From JAJEFO01 sp009843725 (lineage in GTDB: Bacteria > Pseudomonadota > Alphaproteobacteria > Rhodobacterales > Rhodobacteraceae): a stretch of 64,000 bases of DNA. The notes beneath the pieces were generated by a model, which was not told where the DNA came from, did not search any database, and saw nothing but the letters and a program-made list of their open reading frames with translations. The translations under genes were made by a program, and so were the position numbers. The first letter of the stretch is position 1. Each line of letters begins with the position of its first letter. The DNA is taken from contig CBDEUJ010000005.1 of the NCBI GenBank assembly GCA_965243215.1, forward strand, positions 310,001 to 374,000, read 5' to 3'. This document shows positions 1-8,501 of the stretch, piece after piece.

Positions 1-240
1 CGTGTCGGACGTCGGCACCACGGCAACCATGCCGATCATCAGCGCGAGACCCAGGACCGGGTCCATTCCGAACATGAAAGGCAGGAGGAGCGAAAGCCCG
101 GCGATCCCGCCTAGACCTGGAAAGACGCCGACGCAAAGCCCCATCACGACGCCGAGCACGAGATAGCCAAGGACGACCGGTTGCAGGATCAGCCCGGCGG
201 CACTGCCCAGGGCAGGAAGCGCGACTGACAGAATGTCCAT
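1..240 (-). CDS. tctA: TctA-family permease of a tripartite tricarboxylate transporter (5' part only)
   Basis: The first 80 residues are present; the gene runs off the left edge. It encodes the large membrane subunit of a TTT importer, which moves carboxylates across the inner membrane using a periplasmic TctC protein. The visible part has two hydrophobic segments with the TctA glycine-rich signature GVFPGLGGIAGLSLLLPF (about residues 38-55), followed by GMDPVLGLALMIGM and TSDT, as in TctA N-termini. The start codon is the ATG reading down from base 240. It lies 85 bp downstream of tctC on the same strand, with no room for a tctB between them. Family assignment is firm; the substrate is unknown. 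Confidence 0.85.
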   Translation of the reverse strand, partial: MDILSVALPALGSAAGLILQPVVLGYLVLGVVMGLCVGVFPGLGGIAGLSLLLPFMFGMDPVLGLALMIGMVAVVPTSDT

Positions 241-287
241 GTGCCAGACTTTCGGTCCTGTTGCTCCACGAATTCAGGAATTCGCCC

Positions 288-306
288 CGGCCGGCGGTGC
301 CGGCCG
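288..306 (-). terminator. Intercistronic stem-loop between tctC and tctA
   Basis: Perfect 8-bp GC stem (288-295 with 299-306) and a 3-nt loop, without a T tract. It sits just after the tctC stop. It is more likely an mRNA-stabilising or attenuating hairpin than a full terminator, because tctA follows on the same strand. Confidence 0.5.
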
Positions 307-325
307 AGGTGCATGGCCGAAGCCT

Positions 326-1429
326 CTAGAGCGAGACGCCGTACCGCTCCAGCAGCCAGTCCACGACAAATTCCTTCGCCGAATCCGGCACCTGGGTCGC
401 GCTCGCAAGCGCGCCGGTTGCCTCGTCACCGGTCATCTGCGGATAGACGCCAAGGCGGCCCATCGAGATCTCGGCAAAGTCAGAGCGGGCCTTTACCGCT
501 TCGAACGCCTCCATATAGGTGGCGATCGCGGCGTCGGGCGCCCCTGCCGGCAGGAAAACCATCTTCTGTGCCGGGAAGCCCGCCACGAAGAACGCCTTCC
601 ACGCATCCCACTTTTCGCCGCTGGTCTCGCAGCCAGGCGTCGCTTCGCACACTTCCTTGAAGGTCGGCATGTCAGGGAAAGTGGGATCGCGCACGATGTT
701 GCCGCTTGCGTCGAGAGCGCCCCAGCTCATCATCGGAACGGCCGTGCCGGCCTCGACCAGCGGGGTCACGCCCTTCAGATAGGACGACGAGGTCTGATAG
801 TCGATGTTTGCTTCGCCACGCTCGAACATGAGCCTGCCGTCGCCGCGTCCCTTGATGCCGAACACGGGCTCCACGCTGAGGCCGAGCATCTCCCACGCCA
901 GAAGCGGCACAAGATCAAGCCGGGTCGCACCCTGGCTGCCGTAGATGAAGTCGGTGCCCTTGAGGCCGCTGGCGTCAAGCCCGTTCATCATGCCGGCCAG
1001 GTCCGGCGGCAGGTAGGCGACGCCGCCCGTGCCGGAAGCCAGGACCACGTTCCAGTCATTGTACTCGTAGCGCACCCGGGGGTCGCCAAGAAGATAAGGG
1101 AACTGCGTCGAACCCGAGGACCCGAAGATCAGCGTGCCGTCCTTGTAGGACTGTCCCTGGAACCAGTTCGCACCCTTCGTCGAGCCCGCACCCGGCATGA
1201 ACTTGACCACCACCGTGGGATTGCCGGGAAGCGCCTCGCTCAAGAGCGGCGCATAGAAGTTGGCCCATTTGGCCGACCCGCCGGTTTCCGAGAACGGGAT
1301 GACCCATTCCACCGTCTTGCCTTTCAGGTCGATGCCCTGGCTGGCGGCCATGGCCACCATGGCAAGGGTCGCAGATACGGCCGTAACGAGGCCAAGCGCC
1401 GCGCGGCGCAAAATAGTCTTGAGGTTCAT
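326..1429 (-). CDS. tctC: TctC/Bug-type periplasmic solute-binding protein
   Basis: Extracytoplasmic receptor for the TTT importer whose TctA starts at base 240. The chosen start (1429) is preceded by AGGGAGAGAGACAC, a clear ribosome site; an in-frame ATG at 1459 would put codons upstream of it. Residues 1-32 form a signal peptide (basic MNLKTILRRAALG, then a hydrophobic stretch ending AMA-AS). The mature part opens with GKTVEWVIPFSETGGSAKW, the Bug-fold first strand and ligand loop, and continues with VVKFMPGAGSTKGANWF. Length (367 aa) is slightly above the usual 320-330. It lies downstream of a BKACE gene on the same strand, so the ligand may be a beta-keto acid or its precursor (inference). 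Confidence 0.85.
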   Translation of the reverse strand: MNLKTILRRAALGLVTAVSATLAMVAMAASQGIDLKGKTVEWVIPFSETGGSAKWANFYAPLLSEALPGNPTVVVKFMPGAGSTKGANWFQGQSYKDGTLIFGSSGSTQFPYLLGDPRVRYEYNDWNVVLASGTGGVAYLPPDLAGMMNGLDASGLKGTDFIYGSQGATRLDLVPLLAWEMLGLSVEPVFGIKGRGDGRLMFERGEANIDYQTSSSYLKGVTPLVEAGTAVPMMSWGALDASGNIVRDPTFPDMPTFKEVCEATPGCETSGEKWDAWKAFFVAGFPAQKMVFLPAGAPDAAIATYMEAFEAVKARSDFAEISMGRLGVYPQMTGDEATGALASATQVPDSAKEFVVDWLLERYGVSL

Positions 1430-1549
1430 TGTGTCTCTCTCCCTGTTGAACTGGCGCATGTGCGCCCAGTCGCAAACGACAGATATGCCGTGTGGCCTGA
1501 TGACCGCAAGGCAGGAAATCGGGGCCTGCGGTTAATCGGGACCCGGGCC

Positions 1550-2482
1550 TCAGAACGCGACCTTGTCGCCCCCCTTCAGCCCAAGCCTTTCGCGCGCCTC
1601 GTCAGGCGTCGCGACGTCAAGGCCCAGCGCTTCGACAATCGTGCGGATCTTCTCGACCTGCTGGGCGTTCGAGACCGCGAGCTCGCCCTTGCCAATGTAG
1701 AGGCTGTCCTCGAGGCCCACACGGAGATTTCCGCCAAGCAGGGCCGCCTGCGTGGCCATGTTCATCTGCTGCCGTCCGGCCCCGAGCACCGACCACTCAT
1801 AGTTCTCCGGCCCGAAAAGCTTGTCGGCCATCCGGTTCAGGTGCTGCAGGTTCTCCAGCTCCGCCCCTGCACCACCGAGAATTCCGAGCACGAACTGGAT
1901 GAAGAAGGGCGGCTTGATCATTCCCTGGTCGACAAACCACTTGACGTTGTAGAGATGGCCCAAGTCGTAGCACTCGAACTCGAACTTCGTTCCGTGCTTC
2001 TCCCCAAGCTCCTTAAGCGCGTACTCGATGGTGGCGAACGTGTTGGGGAAGATGAAGTCCCGGGTCATGGACAGGAATTCCGGTTCCCAGTCGAACTTCC
2101 ACTCCTTGTACCTCTCCAGCATAGGGAAGATGCCGAAATTCATCGACCCCATGTTGAGCGAGGCCATTTCCGGGCTTGCGGAATTGGCGGCAGCGAGACG
2201 CTCGTCCATCGTCATTCCAAGCCCGCCGCCGGTCGAAATGTTGATGACGGCTTCGCTTGACTGCTTGATGACAGGCAGGAACTGCCGAAACGTCTCCGGA
2301 CGCGGGTCGGGCTTGCCGGTCTCGGGGTCCCGCGCATGGAGGTGGATGATCGATGCCCCGGCCTCGGCCGCATCGATGCTCGCGCGCGCGATTTCGGCGG
2401 GCGTCACCGGCAAGTGTTCGGACATGGTGGGTGTATGGATGCCGCCAGTCGGCGCGCAGGTGATGATCACTGATCTGGACAT
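1550..2482 (-). CDS. BKACE (DUF849) beta-keto acid cleavage enzyme
   Basis: 310 aa. BKACE enzymes condense a beta-keto acid with acetyl-CoA and split it into acetoacetate plus a new acyl-CoA, using a zinc ion in a TIM barrel. The zinc ligands are visible as HLH (His47, His49, in IIHLHARDPETG) and the glutamate in NLRVGLEDSLY. The ribosome site AAAGGAG stands 7 nt before the ATG. It is the first gene of a minus-strand group with tctC and tctA, suggesting import and cleavage of one carboxylate. It is a different subfamily from the second BKACE at 14296-15207 (different substrate loops), and its keto acid cannot be named from sequence. Confidence 0.85.
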   Translation of the reverse strand: MSRSVIITCAPTGGIHTPTMSEHLPVTPAEIARASIDAAEAGASIIHLHARDPETGKPDPRPETFRQFLPVIKQSSEAVINISTGGGLGMTMDERLAAANSASPEMASLNMGSMNFGIFPMLERYKEWKFDWEPEFLSMTRDFIFPNTFATIEYALKELGEKHGTKFEFECYDLGHLYNVKWFVDQGMIKPPFFIQFVLGILGGAGAELENLQHLNRMADKLFGPENYEWSVLGAGRQQMNMATQAALLGGNLRVGLEDSLYIGKGELAVSNAQQVEKIRTIVEALGLDVATPDEARERLGLKGGDKVAF

Positions 2483-3092
2483 GTTGCCACTCCTTTTGCT
2501 GGAGAAATCCCTTTCATGCGAGTCATGATCTGAGCCGAAGCGCCCAGACCGTCCGGGAAAGCCGCCAATTCGCCGTCACTAAGGTCCTGTCGCGCAGTTT
2601 CCAAGGGTCGCCGCATTCAGGCCTGAGCGAGCATGGGTCATGAATGCGTCGTCAAGCGCTGCACGCGGTGCGGGCGTAGCCCGGATTGGCCACTCAGGCA
2701 ACGACGGCCGACGGCTTGTCTTGCCCGCCAATCGATGAAACTTGGCAGCTCATGATGCCGTGCGCTCCGCGCCGCTGCCCTCTCACTTTGCCCGTTGCCT
2801 CCGCAGCTGCACCGTCGGTCGATTTCCCCAAGCGATTGCCAGAATGAAGGTTCCAGATCCTGGCCCGAACATCCCGCCAAATGATGCTGAACAAGGTCCG
2901 CAATCCGTGGCGCATGCAAGGTTTGCGGATGCTTGCTTGCGGATTGAGGACGGCTCCATGCAGACGCGGCGCAGCGGCGCCCTGATCGGTTTCCGGCCCG
3001 GTGGCCATCGTCTCCGCCGATCACGAACGCGTTGTCAAGTGCCGCGGACCGTGATTTAACTCGCGCGATACTTCTGGGGAGGAAAGCATCCA
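2483..3092. other. Non-coding gap between divergent operons
   Basis: About 610 bp between the BKACE gene (minus) and an ABC operon (plus). Frames that stay open here resemble nothing I recognise and lack ribosome sites. It should hold two divergent promoters. I see no clear palindrome or decayed gene. Confidence 0.5.
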
Positions 3093-4337
3093 ATGAACAT
3101 GATGAAAACAATTGCGGCTGGAACAGCCGTCACCATCGGCATCGCGACTGCTGCCAATGCCGATTGCGGAATCGCCGGCGGCAGCGTCAGAGTCCTTGCG
3201 AACGACTTTCCGGCGCTTCACGCGGTCGTCAGCAAGGCAGAGGAATGCGCCAGTTCCGCGGTAACGTTCGCCAAGAACCATACGACGGAGCATCGCGACA
3301 TCCAGGTCGCGGCCATGACGGCGAACCCGTCGGAGTACACGACGGCGATCGTCGCCAACTCGTCCATCGTGCCGCTCCTGAACGAAGGGCTGATCCGCCC
3401 GCTGGACGACCTGGTTGCCATGTACGGGCAAGACCTCAAGAAGAGCCAGCTGATCACCGTCGACGGCAAGATCATGGCGATCGCGTTCATGGCCAACGCC
3501 CAGCACCTTGTTGTCCGCAAGGACATCCTGGACGAGGTCGGACTGGACGTTCCCACGACCTACGAAGACGTTCTGGCCGCGGCTGAGGCGATCGAGGCAG
3601 CCGGCATCATGGAGCATCCGTTCGCGATGCTCACGAAATCCGACTGGAATCTCGGCGAGGAATTCGTGAACATGTTCATTGGCCATGGCGGCACGTTCTT
3701 CAAGCCGGGCACGGCGGAGCCCAACGTCAACAACGAGATCGGCGTCGCAACCCTCAACATGCTGAAGGCGCTGACCGAACACTCGAACCCGGACTTCCTG
3801 ACCTACAATACGGGTGTCGTCGCCCCGATCTGGGAGTCCGGCAATCTCGCATTGGCGCAGATGTGGGGATCGTCGATGGGCCAGCTGCTCGACAGCGAAG
3901 GTTCCACGGAAGAGGTCGTCTCGGGCACCCTGCCGGTTGGCGCGATGACCGTCGCCGGCGGAAACACGCCGGCGTCGAGCCTCTGGTGGGACGGCTTCAC
4001 GATCGCCACGAACGTCTCCGACGAAGACGCTGAAGCCACGTTCCAGGCCATGGTGCACGGCATCTCCAACGAGATGGTCATGGAAGGGGACAACAACGAC
4101 AGGGCCGTCTGGCTGATGGACGCCTACAGGCCCGGAATCGCCGCGACCGGCATCTCCGCGACGGCTGCGGCAGGAGCCGAACCCTATCCCATGCTGCCAT
4201 ACATGGGGCTTCTGCACGGTGCGTTCTCGGCAGAACTGCCGGACTTCCTGCAGGGCAACGAGAGCGCCGAGCAGACGCTTGCCGACATTGAAGCAGCCTA
4301 CGTCACGTCGGCCAGGGAAAAGGGCTTCCTGCAATAG
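3093..4337 (+). CDS. ABC sugar-type solute-binding protein, system 1
   Basis: 414 aa extracellular family 1 binding protein. Signal peptide at residues 1-23 (MNMMKTIAAGTAVTIGIATA, cut after NA). The mature protein starts DCGIAGGSVRVLANDF and shows features of sugar/polyol binding proteins: EYTTAIVANSS, a GIMEHPFAML loop and SLWWDGFTIA. A strong ribosome site (GGGGAGGAAAG) precedes the ATG. It has the same length as the binding protein at 26884-28128 and matches it along its whole length, including the shared ends (DCG... and EKGFLQ/EAGFLQ). First gene of an operon with two permeases and three SnoaL-like genes. Ligand unknown. Confidence 0.88.
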   Translation: MNMMKTIAAGTAVTIGIATAANADCGIAGGSVRVLANDFPALHAVVSKAEECASSAVTFAKNHTTEHRDIQVAAMTANPSEYTTAIVANSSIVPLLNEGLIRPLDDLVAMYGQDLKKSQLITVDGKIMAIAFMANAQHLVVRKDILDEVGLDVPTTYEDVLAAAEAIEAAGIMEHPFAMLTKSDWNLGEEFVNMFIGHGGTFFKPGTAEPNVNNEIGVATLNMLKALTEHSNPDFLTYNTGVVAPIWESGNLALAQMWGSSMGQLLDSEGSTEEVVSGTLPVGAMTVAGGNTPASSLWWDGFTIATNVSDEDAEATFQAMVHGISNEMVMEGDNNDRAVWLMDAYRPGIAATGISATAAAGAEPYPMLPYMGLLHGAFSAELPDFLQGNESAEQTLADIEAAYVTSAREKGFLQ

Positions 4338-4343
4338 ACCTCC

Positions 4344-4375
4344 GTCGGCGGGGCCGGCACGCCGGCCCCGCCGAC
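4344..4375 (+). terminator. Intercistronic hairpin after binding-protein gene, system 1
   Basis: Perfect 15-bp inverted repeat (4344-4358 with 4361-4375), six bases after the stop codon and followed by no T run. Same position as the hairpin at 28138-28165 in system 2. It probably protects the upstream binding-protein message and lowers readthrough into the permease genes. Confidence 0.6.
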
Positions 4376-4442
4376 CAGGACCGGTCAGCCTGAGACGTGC
4401 GAACCGCACGTGCATCCCGGGTCCGGAAGATGGACGGTTTCA

Positions 4443-5474
4443 GTGAAGCACAAGACGTTCTTCTGGTTCATACTGCCCTCGCTTGCCGCGATGCTTCTGT
4501 TCATCGCGATGCCGCTCGTGTCCGTCACCATCCAGTCGCTCTTCGTCGAGCACGACCAGGTTCTGATCGAGGTCGAGAACTGCACGCCGTTCAAGTGCGA
4601 GTCGTCCCTGGCCGTGGACCAGGAGGCATCGGCAGCGCTTCGCGAGGAACGCCCGCTCGGCCGGTTCAACGGGTTCGGCACATACACCAATCGCAGCCAC
4701 CTCGCCTTCGCCGAGGTTCGCGAGGCCTGGAACGCCTCCGGGAGCGTTTACGACTTCGGCGCGCAGCTGATGAACCTGCCGTTCTACAAGGCGCTCGCCT
4801 TCACGATCACCTATACGGCCGTGGTGACCCCGTTTGTCATCGTTCTGGGGCTGGCGATCGCCCTTGGGGTCGACGCGCTGCCTCGCCTCGTGAAGGGCCC
4901 GACCATATTCTTCTCGCTTCTGCCAATGATCGTGACTCCGCTTATCGGATCGCTGATCCTGTTCTGGATGGTGGATGCCGACGGCATCCTGGGAGCGACG
5001 CTGCAAAGAATCTTCGATGACGACCAGCTGTCGCTGAAGGCGTCCCATTCGCTGACATGGATCATGCTGATCGTCTACGGCGTCTGGCATTCGGCGCCGT
5101 TCAGCTTCATCGTGTTCTATGCCGGCCTGCAGACCGTCCCGCAGGACACGCTGGAAGCCGCGCAGATCGACGGCGCATCGAGATGGCAGCGCGTGCGCTA
5201 CGTGGTCGTGCCCTACATGGCGCCGCTCGTCATCTTCATCACGCTGATGCAGCTGATGGACAACTTCCGGGTCCTGGAGCCGATCGTGGGCTTCTCGGCG
5301 TCGGCCAAGGCGACGTCGCTTTCGTGGATCATCATGAACGACCTGCGCGGCGGGGACATCAAGCTGTTCGGCAGCGCCGCGGCAACGTCGCTCCTGACAA
5401 TCATTGGCGTCGTCATCCTGCTGACGCCGGTGCTGGTCCGCACGTGGCGCGACTTCGGCAGAAAGGGGGCTTGA
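4443..5474 (+). CDS. ABC sugar permease (MalF type), system 1
   Basis: 343 aa with about six transmembrane helices. The start is set at the GTG at 4443 because the paralogue at 28197 begins at the same residue (V/M-KH-R/K-TFFWFILP); an upstream ATG at 4410 would add 11 residues absent there. The EAA loop that docks on the ATPase is at about residues 237-256 (DTLEAAQIDGASRWQRVRYV). A periplasmic loop carries two cysteines (ENCTPFKCESS), conserved in the paralogue as ESCGPFGCVEE. Partner of the next permease, which starts one base after this stop. Confidence 0.88.
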   Translation: MKHKTFFWFILPSLAAMLLFIAMPLVSVTIQSLFVEHDQVLIEVENCTPFKCESSLAVDQEASAALREERPLGRFNGFGTYTNRSHLAFAEVREAWNASGSVYDFGAQLMNLPFYKALAFTITYTAVVTPFVIVLGLAIALGVDALPRLVKGPTIFFSLLPMIVTPLIGSLILFWMVDADGILGATLQRIFDDDQLSLKASHSLTWIMLIVYGVWHSAPFSFIVFYAGLQTVPQDTLEAAQIDGASRWQRVRYVVVPYMAPLVIFITLMQLMDNFRVLEPIVGFSASAKATSLSWIIMNDLRGGDIKLFGSAAATSLLTIIGVVILLTPVLVRTWRDFGRKGA

Positions 5475-5475
5475 C

Positions 5476-6357
5476 ATGGCCTCCGTGGCGCAACGGCGAC
5501 CTGCCGGCCTCGTCTTCTTCTCCACCGCGTTCGTCGTCTTCTGGCTGATGATCGCCACAGGCCCTTTCATCTGGACGGTCTGGGGATCGTTCAAGGTGCA
5601 GGGTGACTTCTTCTCCAAGACCGATTGGCGCTACGCGCTCTACGGCGTCCGCACGATCGTCGAAACCGGAGACGCCTTCACCGGAAACGGCTACTTTGGC
5701 GCATGGATCCAGGAGGAATTCTGGAGAAACGCGTTCAACACCGTGATCGTCGTCACGTTCACGGTCATCATCTCGCTGTCCATGGGCACGCTTGGCGGCT
5801 ACGCCCTTGCGCGGTCTGGATTTCGCTACGCGTTCTGGCTGCTTATGGCGGCGCTGGTCTTCCGTGCAATGCCGCACATCACGCTGGTCTCCGGCTACCT
5901 CCTCCCGTTCTTCGAGTGGAATCTCTGGGGACATCTGCCTACCACGATCGTCGTGCTCGTTGCCATAAACCAGCCCTTCACGCTCTGGATGCTGCATTCA
6001 TTCTTCCTGAACATCCCGAAGGACATGGACGAAAGCGCAATGGTCGATGGCTGCACGCGGCTCCAGGCGTTTCGCCATGTCATCATCCCCGTGATGTGGC
6101 CCGGAGTCATCACCACGGGCCTCTTCAGCTTCCTTCTGGCCTACAACGACTTCGCCGTGACCTCGATGCTGCTCAGCCAGGAGAACCAGACGATGGTGCC
6201 AAAGATCGACAGCTTCCTCGGCACCGTGCGCCAGCAAGGCCAGGTCATGTTCGCCGTCGCTGCCGTTGTTTCGGCCATGGTGCCGCTGTTCTTCCTCGTG
6301 CTGTTCTTCCAGCGCCAGATCGTCAGCGGCCTGACCACCGGCGCCGTGAAAGGATAG
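5476..6357 (+). CDS. ABC sugar permease (MalG type), system 1
   Basis: 293 aa with six predicted transmembrane helices; the EAA loop is DMDESAMVDGCTRLQAFRHV (about residues 179-198), where the family usually has a second alanine. The start codon follows the preceding stop by one base, so the two permeases are translationally coupled. Length and sequence parallel the gene at 29242-30123 (shared GSFKVQGDFFSK and AWIQEEFWRN). No ATP-binding subunit is encoded next to it; the ATPase at 25738 belongs to the paralogous importer and may serve both (inference). Confidence 0.88.
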   Translation: MASVAQRRPAGLVFFSTAFVVFWLMIATGPFIWTVWGSFKVQGDFFSKTDWRYALYGVRTIVETGDAFTGNGYFGAWIQEEFWRNAFNTVIVVTFTVIISLSMGTLGGYALARSGFRYAFWLLMAALVFRAMPHITLVSGYLLPFFEWNLWGHLPTTIVVLVAINQPFTLWMLHSFFLNIPKDMDESAMVDGCTRLQAFRHVIIPVMWPGVITTGLFSFLLAYNDFAVTSMLLSQENQTMVPKIDSFLGTVRQQGQVMFAVAAVVSAMVPLFFLVLFFQRQIVSGLTTGAVKG

Positions 6358-6361
6358 GCAG

Positions 6362-7501
6362 GTGCCGCGCGACCATCATCCCGCGAAACCGCTCGCACGT
6401 CGTCAAATGCCTGCGGATTTCGACATCTCCATCGAGAGGTACACCAGCGGCCGGAGCGTGCGGATTCCGGACGACTACGGGCCGGCCCAGGACATGCGCG
6501 GCTTTGACGGCTATCGCAACGTCATCGACTACATCGTGCGAATCACCCACAGGATCTGGGAAAGCGCAGATCATGCCGGCGCGCCGCGAGACGTGGAATA
6601 CATCGACGCCTGCTACGCGCCGAATTCAATGGTCTACGACGACTACGGGCTGCAGCGGGGCAGCCGGAAGATCGTCGGAGACACGCGCCATACGACCGGC
6701 GCCTTCCCCGACATCGTTCTCGATGCGGAGGAAGTGATCTGGGCCGGCGACGACACGGTGGGATTCCACACCTCCCACCTGACCCGCATCATGGGAACCA
6801 ATGCCAGCCCCAGCCGCTACGGACCGGCAACAGGCGCTCGGGTCAGCTTCCTGGTCATCGCCAATTGCGTTGCGCTTGAGAACGACATCTTCCTGGAGCA
6901 CGTGCTGTACAACACGTCGGCCATGCTCAAGCAGCTCGGCCTCGATCTCTGGAAGGAAGCCATGCGACTTGCCGCCGACCCGCCTCCAGGCTGGCCTCGG
7001 GACCAGCTGGTCTGGGACGGATTGCGAAGCGCTGCGACACCCGACCGGCCCTTGTCGCAGGCCGAGCCGGTCGAAGGCTTTGACCCCGATGCCTTCGCGC
7101 GATCGATCCATGACAGCATCTGGAACGGCGACGGCTCGGCAATCGCCGAGCACTACGACGGCGACTTGCGCTTTGAGGGAACGACTGATCGTGAATTTGC
7201 CGGCACTGACGCCTATCGCGCCTACGTAGACGAGCTGCGCGCCGCCTTTCCGGATCTCGCGCTGCAGACCGACGAAGTCTACTGGATGGGGAACGACACC
7301 GATGGCTGGCTGGTCTCCACCAGGTGGAGCGCGGACGGCACGCATTCCGGCGGCACGATCTACCGCGAGCCGACCGGCAAGCGCTGCCAGATCTGGGGGA
7401 TCACGCAGTGGCGGATCAAGGGCGGACGGGTTGTCCGGGAATGGCAGCTCTTCAACGAATTTGACCTGATGATGCAGATAGCGAGAGCACGTCATGGATG
7501 A
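6362..7501 (+). CDS. Double-domain SnoaL/NTF2-like protein, first of three
   Basis: 379 aa of two NTF2-fold (SnoaL-like) repeats, about residues 45-200 and 235-370. SnoaL-type proteins form a cone-shaped pocket used by polyketide cyclases, isomerases and hydrolases; the reaction here is unknown. The GTG start at 6362 lies 5 bp after the permease stop and is preceded by AAAGGATAGGCAG; ATG 6407 lacks a ribosome site. Landmarks are EYIDACYAPNSMVYDDYG and DTRHTTGAFPDI in repeat 1, and FAGTDAYRAYVDELRAAFPD and VREWQLFNEFDLM in repeat 2. It is the most divergent of the four SnoaL-like proteins here. No signal peptide, so cytoplasmic. Its last bases overlap the next gene by 8 bp. Confidence 0.75.
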   Translation: MPRDHHPAKPLARRQMPADFDISIERYTSGRSVRIPDDYGPAQDMRGFDGYRNVIDYIVRITHRIWESADHAGAPRDVEYIDACYAPNSMVYDDYGLQRGSRKIVGDTRHTTGAFPDIVLDAEEVIWAGDDTVGFHTSHLTRIMGTNASPSRYGPATGARVSFLVIANCVALENDIFLEHVLYNTSAMLKQLGLDLWKEAMRLAADPPPGWPRDQLVWDGLRSAATPDRPLSQAEPVEGFDPDAFARSIHDSIWNGDGSAIAEHYDGDLRFEGTTDREFAGTDAYRAYVDELRAAFPDLALQTDEVYWMGNDTDGWLVSTRWSADGTHSGGTIYREPTGKRCQIWGITQWRIKGGRVVREWQLFNEFDLMMQIARARHG

Positions 7502-8501
7502 ACGTGAACTGCAGGACGCCAAGCGCCTGGTCCTTGACCACTACGAAGCGGTCGATGCTGCGGAACGGGGCAAGCTCGCGGAGGCCTTTGCCCGACACAC
7601 TGCGCCGGACATGCCTTGGCGCGGCATGCATCCGTTCAACGAGCAGACCGGGGCCGACGCGGTCGCCGAGGCGTTTCTTGAACCGCTGGCAGGCGCCATG
7701 GGACCGTTGCAGCGGCGCCCGGACATCTTCTTTGCAGGCATGAACAGGATTGCGGGCAAGCACGGTCTCTGGGTGGTGCAGATGGGCCATCTCATGGGCC
7801 TTTGGGACCAGCCGTTCCTCGGCATGCCGCCAAGTCGCAAGATCGCGTTCCTCAGATACGTGGACTTCCATCGGGTCGAGAACGGGGCGATCATGGAGGC
7901 GGCCTGCTTCACCGACCTCATCGCCCTCGCCTACCAGGCCGGACTCCAGCCGCTCCCGCCGCAGACCGGCGCGGCGATCCTGACACCGGGGCCGCGAACC
8001 CACGACGGACTGCTCCATGGCGCGCATGATCCGGCGGACGGGCAAAGGACGATGGATCTCATCGACGGCATGATCGACGAACTGATTGACCTCGGGGCTG
8101 CTTCGCCGATCGAGCATCTCAAGCGCTGGTGGCAACCGGACATGTGCTGGTTCGGGCCGGGCGGGATTGGCGCAAGCGCGTTCTTCACGGGCTATCATCG
8201 CGGCCACACGAATCCTTTCGAAGAGGGACTGGAGTTCATCCGTCATTGGGGGCACGTGACGAGGCTTGCCGAGGGCAACTATGGCGGCTTTTTCGGCTGG
8301 CCGAGCATGACCATGCGTGCGACGGGCGGGTTCATGGGCATGCCTGCCAACGACAGCCCGAGCGACATGCGCATCGTCGACCTTTACAGGCGCGAAGGCG
8401 ACCTGCTGGCCGAGAACTGGATATTCATCGATCTCCCGCACTTCTTCGCGATGCAGGGCGTCGACATCCTTGAACGCCTGCGTGAGGTGCCGCGGACTTG
8501 A
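7494..8501 (+). CDS. Double-domain SnoaL-like protein, second of three
   Basis: 335 aa, two SnoaL-like halves. Half 1 has MPWRGMHPFNE and GHLMGLWDQPFLGMPPS; half 2 has MCWFGPGGIGAS, FGWPSM, GGFMGMPAND and LAENWIFIDLPHFFAMQGVD. These blocks recur at the same places in the proteins at 8498 and 30185, defining one family. The ATG overlaps the end of the previous gene by 8 bp and the stop overlaps the next start, so the three genes are made together with the importer. Likely a cytoplasmic enzyme acting on the imported compound (inference from context); the reaction is not known. Confidence 0.75.
   Translation: MDERELQDAKRLVLDHYEAVDAAERGKLAEAFARHTAPDMPWRGMHPFNEQTGADAVAEAFLEPLAGAMGPLQRRPDIFFAGMNRIAGKHGLWVVQMGHLMGLWDQPFLGMPPSRKIAFLRYVDFHRVENGAIMEAACFTDLIALAYQAGLQPLPPQTGAAILTPGPRTHDGLLHGAHDPADGQRTMDLIDGMIDELIDLGAASPIEHLKRWWQPDMCWFGPGGIGASAFFTGYHRGHTNPFEEGLEFIRHWGHVTRLAEGNYGGFFGWPSMTMRATGGFMGMPANDSPSDMRIVDLYRREGDLLAENWIFIDLPHFFAMQGVDILERLREVPRT

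Noticed and set aside
233..2260. 675-codon open frame on the plus strand
   Set aside because: Antisense to tctC and the BKACE gene, composition typical of a GC-rich shadow frame, no family motif.
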